Shown here piece after piece: positions 1 to 6,901 of a DNA stretch of 32,984 nt. Positions within the stretch are counted from its first letter, which is position 1; each line of letters starts with the position of its first letter. The stretch covers positions 1-32,984 of the forward strand of contig PKWQ01000385.1 in the NCBI GenBank assembly GCA_003133265.1, in the 5' to 3' direction. The translations under genes were made by a program, and so were the position numbers. The notes beneath the pieces are model-generated. The model saw only the letters and a program-made list of their open reading frames with translations. It was not told the DNA's origin and made no database searches. The DNA comes from Acetobacteraceae bacterium (lineage in GTDB: Bacteria > Pseudomonadota > Alphaproteobacteria > Acetobacterales > Acetobacteraceae).

Positions 1-117
1 TGGTTCCTGGATGTTGCGGGCGAACAGGATGACGCCGGCCGGGCAATGGGCGCGCAGCATGGCCGCCTCCGCCCCGCTCAACTCCGGCCCGGCGATGCCG
101 ACGATCGCCGCCTTCAT
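1..117 (-). CDS. nagZ: beta-N-acetylhexosaminidase NagZ, N-terminal part (cut by window edge)
   Basis: NagZ is the cytoplasmic glycoside hydrolase family 3 enzyme that removes GlcNAc from anhydro-muropeptides during peptidoglycan recycling. Only the first 39 codons are visible, from ATG at 117 running off the window at base 1. The peptide starts MKAAIVGIAGPELSG and contains GVILFARNIQEP, which matches the first conserved strand of NagZ, where ILFARN is characteristic. In alphaproteobacteria nagZ commonly follows a SPOR-domain gene and argS on the same strand, as here. The catalytic region lies outside the window. A 162-bp inverted-repeat element separates it from the SPOR gene; without it the gap would be 16 bases. 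I see no strong ribosome binding site ahead of the ATG. The identification rests on the short N-terminus plus gene order. Confidence 0.85.
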   Translation of the reverse strand, partial: MKAAIVGIAGPELSGAEAAMLRAHCPAGVILFARNIQEP

Positions 118-136
118 GCGCGGCGGTCGCCGCTCA

Positions 137-160
137 GAGACCGTTTGAGCACTCTAGCGG
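137..160 (+). repeat. left terminal inverted repeat of the MITE-like element
   Basis: This 24-bp arm is perfectly complementary to 275-298. The adjoining TCA at 134-136 is the left copy of the target duplication and is the site where the SPOR stop codon would lie in the uninterrupted sequence. Confidence 0.85.
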
Positions 161-274
161 TTGAGGGCCGGCGAGGGATTTTTCGTGCTGGAAAGGAGGT
201 TGCGCCGTCCCGATGCGGGGACATCGGGGCAAGCAGCCGACGAATCCAGCGCGGAAAAGACCCGACGGACCGAC

Positions 275-298
275 CCGCTAGAGTGCTCAAACGGTCTC
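275..298 (-). repeat. right terminal inverted repeat of the MITE-like element
   Basis: This 24-bp arm is perfectly complementary to 137-160. The right target copy TCA at 299-301 reads TGA on the reverse strand and serves as the stop codon of the SPOR-domain gene. Confidence 0.85.
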
Positions 299-1126
299 TC
301 AGAAGCTGGCGACGGAACAGCCAGCGCCTTTGGCGCGGACGCGCTCGCAGAAGATCGTCGCCTGTGCGGTGTCGGTAAAGCCGCCGATGCGCAGACGCCA
401 GAGCGCGTGGCCGTCATGCTCGGTCTTGGAGAAAGCCGGCCGCCGGCCGTTGAACAGATCCGGCATCCGCTTGGCCAAATGCTGCCATTCGGTCCGCGCG
501 GCCTCTTCCGAGCCGAGTGCCGCGAGCTGCACCTGCCTGCCACCCGGCTGCGTCTGGGCCGGGGCGGAGGAAGCGGTCGGCGCCGGATGCTGCGCCGGGG
601 GCGGTGCCGGACGCTGCGCCGGATGCTGCGCCGGCAGGGCGGCCATCGGCGGCGGATGCGATTCATGAACCGCCTGATGAGGGACGGTCTGCGACGGCGC
701 GGGCAACGAGGCTGTCAGAGCCGGCGGCGACGCGGATTTGGCGGCCTCCTCGGCGGCGCGCGCGGCGTCCTGCTGGGCACGCAGCGCCTGCGGCGCCGGC
801 ATTTCGGCGGCTGGGGCGAGTTTGCCGCCAGCTTCGCCGTCGGTGTCGCCGCCGGACAGGATCTCGTCATTGGCGCCGGCGACCTGCAATCCGCCCGGGT
901 TCTCCGGGCGCACCCGGATCGGCCGGCTGTCGGCCGCGATCACCGGCACGCCCGCCGGACGATGGCCGACCGCGCCCCACACACCGACCAGCACCACCAG
1001 CGCGCCGCCAACGCCGGCCGCGATCAGAGCGAGTTTCTTGGTGTCGGGGTCCATGCCGCGCGGCTGGCGGGGTACCCGCCAGGTCGCGCTGGGCGTTGCC
1101 ATATCGTCAGACAGGGTGCGTCTCAT
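299..1126 (-). CDS. SPOR-domain cell envelope protein
   Basis: This is a bitopic inner-membrane protein of 275 residues. A short basic cytoplasmic N-terminus is followed by a membrane segment at about residues 30-54 (KLALIAAGVGGALVVLVGVW), a long Pro/Ala/Gln-rich periplasmic linker, and a C-terminal SPOR domain at about 203-275, including VQLAALGSEEAARTEW and WRLRIGGF. SPOR domains bind denuded septal peptidoglycan glycans, so a role in division or wall remodelling is likely. The start at 1126 is chosen because GGAG lies at 1136-1139 with a 9-base spacer; an ATG at 1141 and a TTG at 1147 lie in frame upstream without such a site. It follows argS by about 50 bases. The mobile element inserted at its TGA codon, but the reading frame is unchanged. 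Confidence 0.85.
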   Translation of the reverse strand: MRRTLSDDMATPSATWRVPRQPRGMDPDTKKLALIAAGVGGALVVLVGVWGAVGHRPAGVPVIAADSRPIRVRPENPGGLQVAGANDEILSGGDTDGEAGGKLAPAAEMPAPQALRAQQDAARAAEEAAKSASPPALTASLPAPSQTVPHQAVHESHPPPMAALPAQHPAQRPAPPPAQHPAPTASSAPAQTQPGGRQVQLAALGSEEAARTEWQHLAKRMPDLFNGRRPAFSKTEHDGHALWRLRIGGFTDTAQATIFCERVRAKGAGCSVASF

Positions 1127-1175
1127 CCGGTCCCGCTCCATTGCCAACGCCGGGCAACGGGGCCGATCCGCCGCC

Positions 1176-2963
1176 CTAGCGCATTTCCTCGACGGGCGTC
1201 ACGCCCATCACCGCGAGACCGGAACGGATCACCACCGCCGTCGCCGCAACCAGTGCCAGCCGGGCCAGGGTCTCGGCCGGACGGTCGGGTTGCAGGAATC
1301 GCAGCGTCGAGTCGTCTCTGCCTCTATTCCACAGCATATGAAAATCGCCCGCCAAGTCATAGAGGAAAAACGCGATTCGGTGCGGCTCACGCGCCAGCGC
1401 GGCGGCTTCGACGGTGCGCGGCCAAGTGGCCAGACGCCGGATCAGGGCAAGCTCCGCATCCGCCGCCAAGCTGTCCAGCGCCACCTCCGCCAGCACCGCC
1501 TCGGCCAGCGCGGCCTCGCCCAGCATCTCGGTGGCCGCGCGCAGCACGGAGCGGCAGCGGGCGTGCGCGTACTGCACGTAGAACACCGGGTTGTCGCGGG
1601 TCTGGGCCAGCACCGCGTCCAGGTCGAACTCCATCTGCGCGTCGGATTTGCGGGTCAGCATGGTGAAGCGGACCGCATCCGCGCCCACTTCCTCGATCAG
1701 CTCGCGCAGCGTCACATAGGTGCCGGCACGCTTGGACATCCGCACCGGCTGGCCGCCGCGCACGATATGCACGATCTGGCACAGCACCACATCCAGCGTT
1801 GCCGCGCCGCCGGAAACCGCCTTCACCGCCGCCTTCATGCGCGAGACATAGCCGCCATGGTCGGCGCCCCAGACGTCGATCAGGGTCGGGAAGCCACGGG
1901 TGATCTTGTCGGCGTGATAGGCGATGTCGTTGGCAAAGTAGGTGTTGGAGCCATCGGATTTACGCAACGGCCGGTCCACGTCGTCGCCAAATTGGGTGGC
2001 GCGGAACAGCGTCTGCTCACGCGGCTCCCAGTCGTCCGGGGTCTTGCCCTTCGGGGGTTCCAGGACGCCCTCGTAGATCAGCCCGTCCACCGCCAGCCGG
2101 TCGATCACATCATCGACCACACCGGAGGCGACCAGCGCGCGCTCGCTGGAGAATACGTCCTGATCGACGCCGAGCAGGCGAAGGTCCTCGCGCACCTGGA
2201 GCATCATCTCCTCGATGGTGGCGTCGCGGACGGTGTCGATCCAGACATCCGGCGCGGCGATGCGCCCGCCAGGCGCGGCCAGCGACCCACCGAAGCTGGC
2301 GGCCAGCGTCTGGCCGACCGGGATCAGGTATTCGCCGCGATATTGCAGCCCGCCCGGCACCTCGTCGGAAAATTCCTCCTCGCTCAGGTCGGTGCCGATC
2401 GCCTGGAGGTAGCGCCAGTAGGCGGCCCAGGCGAGTGCGGTGACCTGCGCGCCGGCGTCGTTGATGTAATATTCCTTGCTCACCGCGAAGCCGGCCTTGG
2501 CCAGCAGGTTGGCGAGCGCATCGCCGACGACGGCGCCGCGGCAATGGCCGATATGCATCGGCCCGGTGGGGTTGGCGGAGACGTATTCCACGTTCACCGG
2601 CGCGCCGCCGCCGGTGCGGCTGTCGCCGAAGCCGATGCCACGGCGCAGCACCACCGGCAGCACCGCGCGCAACACATCGGGGTCCAGACGCAGATTGACG
2701 AAGCCCGGCCCGGCGGCCTCGGCCGAGGTGATGCCCGGCAAGGCGGCCAGACGCTCGACCAGCGCGGCGGCGATCCTGGCCGGCGGCTGGCGGGCCGGCT
2801 TGGCCACCACCAGGGCGGCGTTGGTCGCCATGTCGCCATGCGCGGGATCGCGGGTCGGCGTCACCTCGACCTTCGCCATCGCGTCCTCGGGCAGATCGGG
2901 GACAATCTCGCGGAGTGCGGTCAGCACCAGCCCACGCACACGGGCGAAGATATCGTCGTTCAT
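1176..2963 (-). CDS. argS: arginyl-tRNA synthetase
   Basis: ArgS charges tRNA-Arg with arginine in the cytoplasm. The 595-residue protein has the normal length for the family. It shows an N-terminal Add1-type domain (about 1-115), the class I signature HIGH at 137-140 within NPTGPMHIGHCRG, and the KMSKS-like loop MSKR at 409-412 within VRMSKRAGTYV. A helical anticodon-binding domain follows, and the protein ends with GVTPVEEMR. The start at 2963 (MNDDIFARVRG) matches the family N-terminus; the frame stays open upstream only over dgt sequence. The gap to the dgt stop is 14 bases, so the two are probably cotranscribed. A tRNA-Arg(TCT) gene lies in the same window at 18047, which is probably coincidental. 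The long open frame on the opposite strand is a codon-bias shadow. Confidence 0.97.
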   Translation of the reverse strand: MNDDIFARVRGLVLTALREIVPDLPEDAMAKVEVTPTRDPAHGDMATNAALVVAKPARQPPARIAAALVERLAALPGITSAEAAGPGFVNLRLDPDVLRAVLPVVLRRGIGFGDSRTGGGAPVNVEYVSANPTGPMHIGHCRGAVVGDALANLLAKAGFAVSKEYYINDAGAQVTALAWAAYWRYLQAIGTDLSEEEFSDEVPGGLQYRGEYLIPVGQTLAASFGGSLAAPGGRIAAPDVWIDTVRDATIEEMMLQVREDLRLLGVDQDVFSSERALVASGVVDDVIDRLAVDGLIYEGVLEPPKGKTPDDWEPREQTLFRATQFGDDVDRPLRKSDGSNTYFANDIAYHADKITRGFPTLIDVWGADHGGYVSRMKAAVKAVSGGAATLDVVLCQIVHIVRGGQPVRMSKRAGTYVTLRELIEEVGADAVRFTMLTRKSDAQMEFDLDAVLAQTRDNPVFYVQYAHARCRSVLRAATEMLGEAALAEAVLAEVALDSLAADAELALIRRLATWPRTVEAAALAREPHRIAFFLYDLAGDFHMLWNRGRDDSTLRFLQPDRPAETLARLALVAATAVVIRSGLAVMGVTPVEEMR

Positions 2964-2977
2964 CTGATTGGGGTCTC

Positions 2978-4126
2978 TCAGCCGGGAATCGACAGGTCGG
3001 TCAGGCGGCGATGCTCGTCCATGGCGTAGCGGTCGGTCATGCCGGCGATATAGTCGCATACCGTGCCGGCGGCACGGGCCGGGCTGCCCTCGCCCGCCCA
3101 CGCGCGCCAATCGTCGGGCAGCAGGCTGGGGTCGGCGCACAGCACCTGGAACAGCTCGCCGGTCAGCTTGCGCGCCTTCGTGGTCATGCGGTTCACCCGC
3201 CAATGGCGATACATGCGCGCGAACAGGAACTCCTTGATCACCCGGTTCGCCTCGGCGAAACGTGGGCTGAACGCCACCACCGGCTGCTTGGCGCGGCGCA
3301 CCGCCTGCGCGTCCTCCGGATCGAGCTTGGCCAGCCGTGTCCGTGTCTCGGCCACCAGATCGTTGATCATGACGTCGATCACCCGGCGGATCGTCTCGTG
3401 GCGCAGCCGCGGCGGCGGCACATCCAGGCTGGCGCGGCTGGCCTCGAACAGCGCCTCGCCGACCACGGGCAGGTGCGAGATCTCCTCCACCCCGAACAGC
3501 TTGGCGCGCAGCCCGTCATCCAGATCGTGCGCGTGATAGGCGATGTCGTCCGCCAGCGCGGCGACCTGCGCCTCCACCCCGGCATGGGTGAACAGCTCCA
3601 GCCCGTGCTGCTGGTCGTAATCAGCGATATAGGCCGGCGGGCTGCGCAGCGGGCCGTTGTGCTTGGCAAGCCCCTCCAGCGTCTCCCAGGTCAGGTTCAG
3701 CCCGTCGAACGCGGCGTAGCGGCTTTCCAGCAGCGTCACCACGCGCAAGGACTGGGCGTTGTGGTCGAAACCGCCGAACGGCTTCATCGACAGGTTCAGC
3801 GCCTCCTCGCCGGCATGGCCGAACGGCGGGTGGCCGAGATCGTGCGCCAGCGCCAGCGCCTCCGCCAAGTCCTCGTCGAGCCGGAGCTGTCGGGCGATGG
3901 CACGGGTGACCTGCGCCACTTCCAAGCTGTGCGTCAGGCGGGTGCGGAAGAAATCGCCCTCGTGGTTGACGAACACCTGGGTCTTGTACTGCAGCTTGCG
4001 GAAGGCGGTGGAATGCACGATGCGGTCGCGGTCGCGCTGCCAGGGCGAGCGCGTCGGGCTCTCCGGCTCTGGGTGCAGCCGGCCACGGCTGGTGGCGGCA
4101 TTGACGGCATATGGCGCGCGGGTCAT
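2978..4126 (-). CDS. dgt: deoxyguanosinetriphosphate triphosphohydrolase-like HD protein
   Basis: This belongs to the Dgt/SAMHD1-like group of HD-domain dNTP triphosphohydrolases, which convert dNTPs to deoxynucleosides and triphosphate and help set dNTP pools. The 382-residue protein has the RTRLTHSLEV motif with metal-ligand His66, the HD pair at 95-96 within LAHDLGHPPFGHAGE, and a later metal Asp in LADDIAYHAHDLDDG. This is the usual layout of the short proteobacterial dGTPase-like type. The start at 4126 (MTRAPYAV) is preferred; an in-frame ATG at 4162 would add 12 unlikely residues. It is the first gene of the dgt-argS-SPOR-nagZ run and diverges from the Fe-S carrier gene across a gap of about 113 bases. 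Substrate preference cannot be read from the sequence. Confidence 0.93.
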   Translation of the reverse strand: MTRAPYAVNAATSRGRLHPEPESPTRSPWQRDRDRIVHSTAFRKLQYKTQVFVNHEGDFFRTRLTHSLEVAQVTRAIARQLRLDEDLAEALALAHDLGHPPFGHAGEEALNLSMKPFGGFDHNAQSLRVVTLLESRYAAFDGLNLTWETLEGLAKHNGPLRSPPAYIADYDQQHGLELFTHAGVEAQVAALADDIAYHAHDLDDGLRAKLFGVEEISHLPVVGEALFEASRASLDVPPPRLRHETIRRVIDVMINDLVAETRTRLAKLDPEDAQAVRRAKQPVVAFSPRFAEANRVIKEFLFARMYRHWRVNRMTTKARKLTGELFQVLCADPSLLPDDWRAWAGEGSPARAAGTVCDYIAGMTDRYAMDEHRRLTDLSIPG

Positions 4127-4229
4127 CCGGCGGGGCTTACACCCACCCACCCCCGGCTTCAATCTATGGTAGCCGCCATCGCATCGTGCCGCTTCAAATT
4201 GGCGGCCAGACTCCCTATGTTTCTGCTAT

Positions 4230-4236
4230 GGAGAGG
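4230..4236 (+). promoter_or_regulatory. ribosome binding site deciding the Fe-S carrier start
   Basis: GGAGAGG lies just ahead of the ATG at 4240, the GGAG core being six bases from it. It overlaps the alternative in-frame ATG at 4228, which makes 4240 the better start. Confidence 0.55.
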
Positions 4237-4239
4237 CTC

Positions 4240-4572
4240 ATGGAAACAAATTTCGGGCTCACCGAGCGCGCTGCCGCCCGGATTGCGGAGATCGTCGCGG
4301 CTGAAGGAAGGCCGTCGGCATTGCGCGTGGCCGTGCTGGCCGGCGGATGCAGCGGGTTTCAATACAAGTTCGAGCTGGACGACGCCGCGCAGTCCGACGA
4401 TGTGGTGATCGAGCACAACGGCGCCAGGGTCGTTGTCGATCCGGCCAGCCTCGATCTGCTGGCGGGTGCCGAACTCGACTACACCGACGAGCTGATGGGC
4501 AGCCATTTCGCGGTGCGTAACCCGAACGCCGTTTCAGCCTGCGGCTGCGGCACCAGTTTTTCGGTGGAATAA
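4240..4572 (+). CDS. erpA: A-type iron-sulfur cluster insertion protein (ErpA/HesB/IscA family)
   Basis: A-type carriers receive [2Fe-2S] or [4Fe-4S] clusters from a scaffold and pass them to apo-enzymes. The 110-residue protein has the three conserved cysteines: Cys37 in LAGGCSGFQYKF, and Cys101 and Cys103 in the C-terminal SACGCGTSF. Length and spacing fit ErpA or IscA. ErpA is the usual name for this stand-alone alphaproteobacterial form next to dgt and xth. Without isc or suf neighbours the exact subtype is an inference. The first residues METNFGLTERAA look right for the family. It diverges from dgt and is followed after nine bases by xth, so the two may share a transcript. Confidence 0.9.
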   Translation: METNFGLTERAAARIAEIVAAEGRPSALRVAVLAGGCSGFQYKFELDDAAQSDDVVIEHNGARVVVDPASLDLLAGAELDYTDELMGSHFAVRNPNAVSACGCGTSFSVE

Positions 4573-4581
4573 GTCGCGCAG

Positions 4582-5352
4582 GTGAAGCTCGCCACCTGGA
4601 ACGTCAACTCGATCCGCCAGCGGGAAAGCCATGTGCGCCTGTGGCTGGAGCGTGTGCAGCCCGACCTGCTGTTCCTGCAAGAGATCAAATGCGAGGAACC
4701 GGCGTTTCCCTCGCTGACCTTTCAGGCGCTCGGCTACAAGGCAGAAATCGTCGGGCAAAAATCCTATAACGGCGTTGCCGTGCTCTCCCGCATCCCGTTC
4801 AGCGTCACCCATCGCGCCCTGCCCGGCCATGCCCCGGACGACGCGCAGGCGCGCTATATCGAGGTCGAAGCTGAGGGGATCGCCATCGCCGGCATCTATC
4901 TGCCGAACGGCAATTCGGGCGGCGAGGACGGCTTCGTCGCCAAGCTGGCTTGGATGGACCTGCTGGCGGAGCACGCGGCGGCGCTGCTGGCGGTGGACAA
5001 GCCGCTGGCGATCCTCGGCGATTTCAATGTCTGCCCCGACGATTCCGACTTCGCCCCCGGCGCCTTGGGGCCGTCCGACGCGCTGGTGCGCCCCGAATCG
5101 CGGGCGCGCTATCGCCGGCTGCTGTGGCTCGGACTGACCGACGCGGTGCGCGCGCTGCATCCATCAGGGCCGGTCTATACCTTCTGGGACTACCAGGCCG
5201 GCGCCTGGCCGCGCGATCGTGGGCTGCGGATCGACCACGCCCTGTTCTCTCCCACCCTGGCCGAACGCCTCGTCGCCGCGGCACCGGACCGGGCGGAACG
5301 CGGGCAGGATCAGCCGTCCGACCATGTGCCGGTGCTCGTCGAGTTGACCTGA
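4582..5352 (+). CDS. xth: exodeoxyribonuclease III / AP endonuclease
   Basis: This 256-residue enzyme of the EEP (exonuclease-endonuclease-phosphatase) fold acts in base excision repair, cutting at abasic sites and degrading duplex DNA from 3' ends. It starts MKLATWNVNSIRQR with the conserved Asn7. The metal-binding Glu34 is in LFLQEIKCEE, a substrate/metal pair is in ILGDFNVCPDD, and the catalytic Asp-His is in RIDHALFS near the end. The start codon is GTG at 4582, which agrees exactly with the family N-terminus. The gene lies nine bases after the Fe-S carrier stop and 38 bases before ispDF. Confidence 0.95.
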   Translation: MKLATWNVNSIRQRESHVRLWLERVQPDLLFLQEIKCEEPAFPSLTFQALGYKAEIVGQKSYNGVAVLSRIPFSVTHRALPGHAPDDAQARYIEVEAEGIAIAGIYLPNGNSGGEDGFVAKLAWMDLLAEHAAALLAVDKPLAILGDFNVCPDDSDFAPGALGPSDALVRPESRARYRRLLWLGLTDAVRALHPSGPVYTFWDYQAGAWPRDRGLRIDHALFSPTLAERLVAAAPDRAERGQDQPSDHVPVLVELT

Positions 5353-5390
5353 GCGGTTGACGCCGGGCGCGGTCGCGGCGAGTTTGCGGC

Positions 5391-5741
5391 ATGCGCATCG
5401 CAGCCATCCTCGTCGCCGCCGGTTCTGGCAGCCGGTTCGGGGCGGACACGCCCAAACAATTCCTGACCATTGCCGGCAAGCAGGTCATCCGCCACGCGGC
5501 GGAGGCACTGGCGCCGCATGTCACGCTGATCCAGCCGGTCGGTGACGCCGAGCCGATCGCCGCCGCGCTCGCCGGGCTGGCGCACCTGCCGACGGTGCCG
5601 GGCGGAGCGACCCGGCAGGACAGCGTGCGCGCCGGGCTGGAGGCGCTGGCGCCATACGCGCCCGACATCGTGCTGATCCACGACGCCGCCCGGCCGGTGA
5701 TCCCCGCCCGCACGGTGCCCGACCTGCTGGCCGCGCTGTAA
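5391..5741 (+). CDS. ispDF: IspD domain, N-terminal half of ispDF ended by an in-frame TAA
   Basis: IspD transfers CMP to 2-C-methyl-D-erythritol 4-phosphate in the MEP isoprenoid pathway. This frame encodes 116 residues, about half an IspD domain. It has the nucleotide-binding loop AAGSGSRFG, KQFL, GGATRQDSVRAGL and VLIHDAARPV. It then stops at TAA (5739-5741). The same frame continues with RAPGAIPAVPVADTLKR and the rest of IspD, so the product is truncated relative to the family and lacks the second half of the active site. On its own it should be inactive. One base change (for example GAA to TAA) explains it. It is either a real nonsense mutation, a readthrough site or a sequencing error. 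The ATG at 5391 fits the IspD N-terminus. Confidence 0.8.
   Translation: MRIAAILVAAGSGSRFGADTPKQFLTIAGKQVIRHAAEALAPHVTLIQPVGDAEPIAAALAGLAHLPTVPGGATRQDSVRAGLEALAPYAPDIVLIHDAARPVIPARTVPDLLAAL
5739..5741 (+). other. in-frame stop codon interrupting ispDF
   Basis: TAA falls between LLAAL and RAPGAIPA with no frame change on either side. TAA is used as a normal terminator by other genes here (4570-4572 and the uppP stop at 31726-31728), so a general recoding of TAA is excluded. Confidence 0.9.
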
Positions 5742-5765
5742 CGCGCGCCCGGCGCCATCCCGGCG

Positions 5766-6524
5766 GTGCCGGTCGCGGACACGCTGAAGCGCGCCGACGG
5801 AGACGCCATCGCCGCCACCGTGCCGCGCGAGGGGCTGTTCCGGGCGCAGACGCCGCAAGCCTTCCGCTTCGCGACGCTGCTCGCACTACACCGGACCGGC
5901 ACCGACGCGCCGGCGACCGACGACGCCTCCCTGCTGGAAGCCGCCGGGCAGACCGTGCTGCTGGTGGCGGGCGCGGAAGACAACATCAAGCTGACCTACC
6001 CGGAGGATGCGGTGCGACTGGAACGTGCGCTGACGGCCCATCTGATCCCCCGCGTGGGAACCGGCTTCGACGTGCATGTGCTGGCGGCCGGCAGGAAACT
6101 GATCCTGTGCGGGGTCGAGGTACCGCACGACAAGGGCCTCGCCGGGCATTCCGACGCCGATGTCGGCATCCACGCGCTGTGCGACGCGATCTACGGCGCG
6201 CTGGCCGAGGGCGATATCGGCCGCCATTTCCCACCCAGCGAGGCCGACTGGAAGGACGCCGACAGTGCCCGTTTCCTGGCGCACGCGGCCGGCCGCATCG
6301 CCGCGCGCGGCGGGATGCTGGCGAACGTGGACGTAACGCTGATCTGCGAGCGGCCGAAGATCGCCCCGCACGCGGGCGCAATGATGGCGCGGCTGGCGGA
6401 GATCATGGGCGTCGATGTCTCCCGCGTTTCGGTCAAGGCGACGACGACGGAGAAGCTCGGCTTCGCCGGCCGGGGCGAGGGCATCGCCGCGCAGGCCGTG
6501 GCGACGGTGCTGGTGCCGCTGTAG
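5766..6524 (+). CDS. ispDF: C-terminal half of IspD fused to complete IspF (distal part of ispDF)
   Basis: The same frame as the upstream IspD fragment resumes after the TAA. The first possible restart is GTG at 5766 (VPVADTLKR), without a clear ribosome binding site. Residues 1 to about 95 complete IspD (VADTLKR, FRAQTPQAFRF, DNIKLTYPED). From about residue 96 a complete IspF, 2-C-methyl-D-erythritol 2,4-cyclodiphosphate synthase, follows: VGTGFDVH with the zinc Asp and His, GLAGHSDADVGIHA, GDIGRHFPP, and ATTTEKLGFAGRGEG at the end. Bifunctional IspDF is known in many alphaproteobacteria. IspF could still be made if translation restarts. IspF activity is plausible; IspD activity would need readthrough or a repaired codon. 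Confidence 0.8.
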   Translation: MPVADTLKRADGDAIAATVPREGLFRAQTPQAFRFATLLALHRTGTDAPATDDASLLEAAGQTVLLVAGAEDNIKLTYPEDAVRLERALTAHLIPRVGTGFDVHVLAAGRKLILCGVEVPHDKGLAGHSDADVGIHALCDAIYGALAEGDIGRHFPPSEADWKDADSARFLAHAAGRIAARGGMLANVDVTLICERPKIAPHAGAMMARLAEIMGVDVSRVSVKATTTEKLGFAGRGEGIAAQAVATVLVPL

Positions 6525-6554
6525 ACTCGGCACGGCAGCAGAGGACGACCGAGA

Positions 6555-6863
6555 ATGAAACTCCAGGCACATTTCGCCGCGCTGACGATGGTTCTCGGGC
6601 TGGCTCTATCGGCCTGCCAGAAGCCGCCGGAGCAGCCCTATCCGCCGATCCCGCCGTTGCGGGAAGAAACGATGGCCAAGCCGCCGGTCACCATCACGCC
6701 CTTGCTCTGGCAGTTCGGCCATTGGGATTGGAATGGCGCGGGGTATGTCTGGGAACCCGGCACCTTCGTGCCGCGGGACTGGCACAGCGACGTATTCGTG
6801 TACGGCACCTGGGCCAAAGCTCCCGACGGGACCTGGAGTTGGCAGCCGGCACATTGGAAATAG
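6555..6863 (+). CDS. small Trp-rich outer-membrane-type lipoprotein (YXWGXW-like repeats)
   Basis: The 102-residue product starts MKLQAHFAALTMVLGLALSA followed by Cys21, a proper lipobox (LSAC), so it should be lipidated and anchored in the envelope. After a Pro-rich stretch come aromatic repeats of the type GHWDWNGAGYVWEPG and YGTWAKAPDGTWSW, resembling the W/Y/G repeats of YXWGXW lipoproteins. The function of such proteins is not known. It starts 30 bases after ispDF, with AGAGGA ahead of the ATG, and is followed 38 bases later by another exported protein. Confidence 0.75.
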   Translation: MKLQAHFAALTMVLGLALSACQKPPEQPYPPIPPLREETMAKPPVTITPLLWQFGHWDWNGAGYVWEPGTFVPRDWHSDVFVYGTWAKAPDGTWSWQPAHWK

Positions 6864-6901
6864 CGCCGATACGCGGCACGACAGAGCCACCGGAGATCGC
6901 C

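Larger units (their letters stand above)
137..298. mobile_element. 162-bp MITE-like element with 24-bp perfect inverted ends, IS1031-group (IS5 family) type
   Basis: Bases 137-160 and 275-298 are perfect reverse complements (24 of 24), beginning GAGACCGTTTGAGC at the left end. The element is flanked on both sides by TCA (134-136 and 299-301), a 3-bp target duplication; read wider, CTCAG is repeated at 133-137 and 298-302. Ends beginning GAG with a TNA duplication are the known signature of the IS1031 group of the IS5 family. The 114-bp interior has no credible reading frame, so it would have to be moved by a transposase in trans. Inside is a second small hairpin, CCCGATG at 209-215 with CATCGGG at 222-228. 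The family assignment is inferred from ends and duplication only. Confidence 0.75.

Noticed and set aside
136..299. The inverted repeat read as a simple rho-independent terminator of the SPOR gene
   Set aside because: The loop is 114 bases, the arms are perfect over 24 bases, no T run follows, and flanking target duplications are present. A mobile element explains it better.
738..3029. A 763-codon open frame on the forward strand opposite argS and the SPOR gene
   Set aside because: It is antisense to argS, which has all its family motifs. The frame has no recognisable domain and is rich in Arg, Gly and His, as expected from a high-GC shadow.
4127..4239. Promoters for dgt and the Fe-S carrier in their divergent gap
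   Set aside because: TTGGCG (4199) and TATGTT (4216) are only 11 bases apart, and no better pair is visible.
5739..5741. A genetic code with reassigned TAA
   Set aside because: TAA ends the Fe-S carrier gene at 4570-4572 and uppP at 31726-31728 at the expected protein lengths, so it is a normal stop here.
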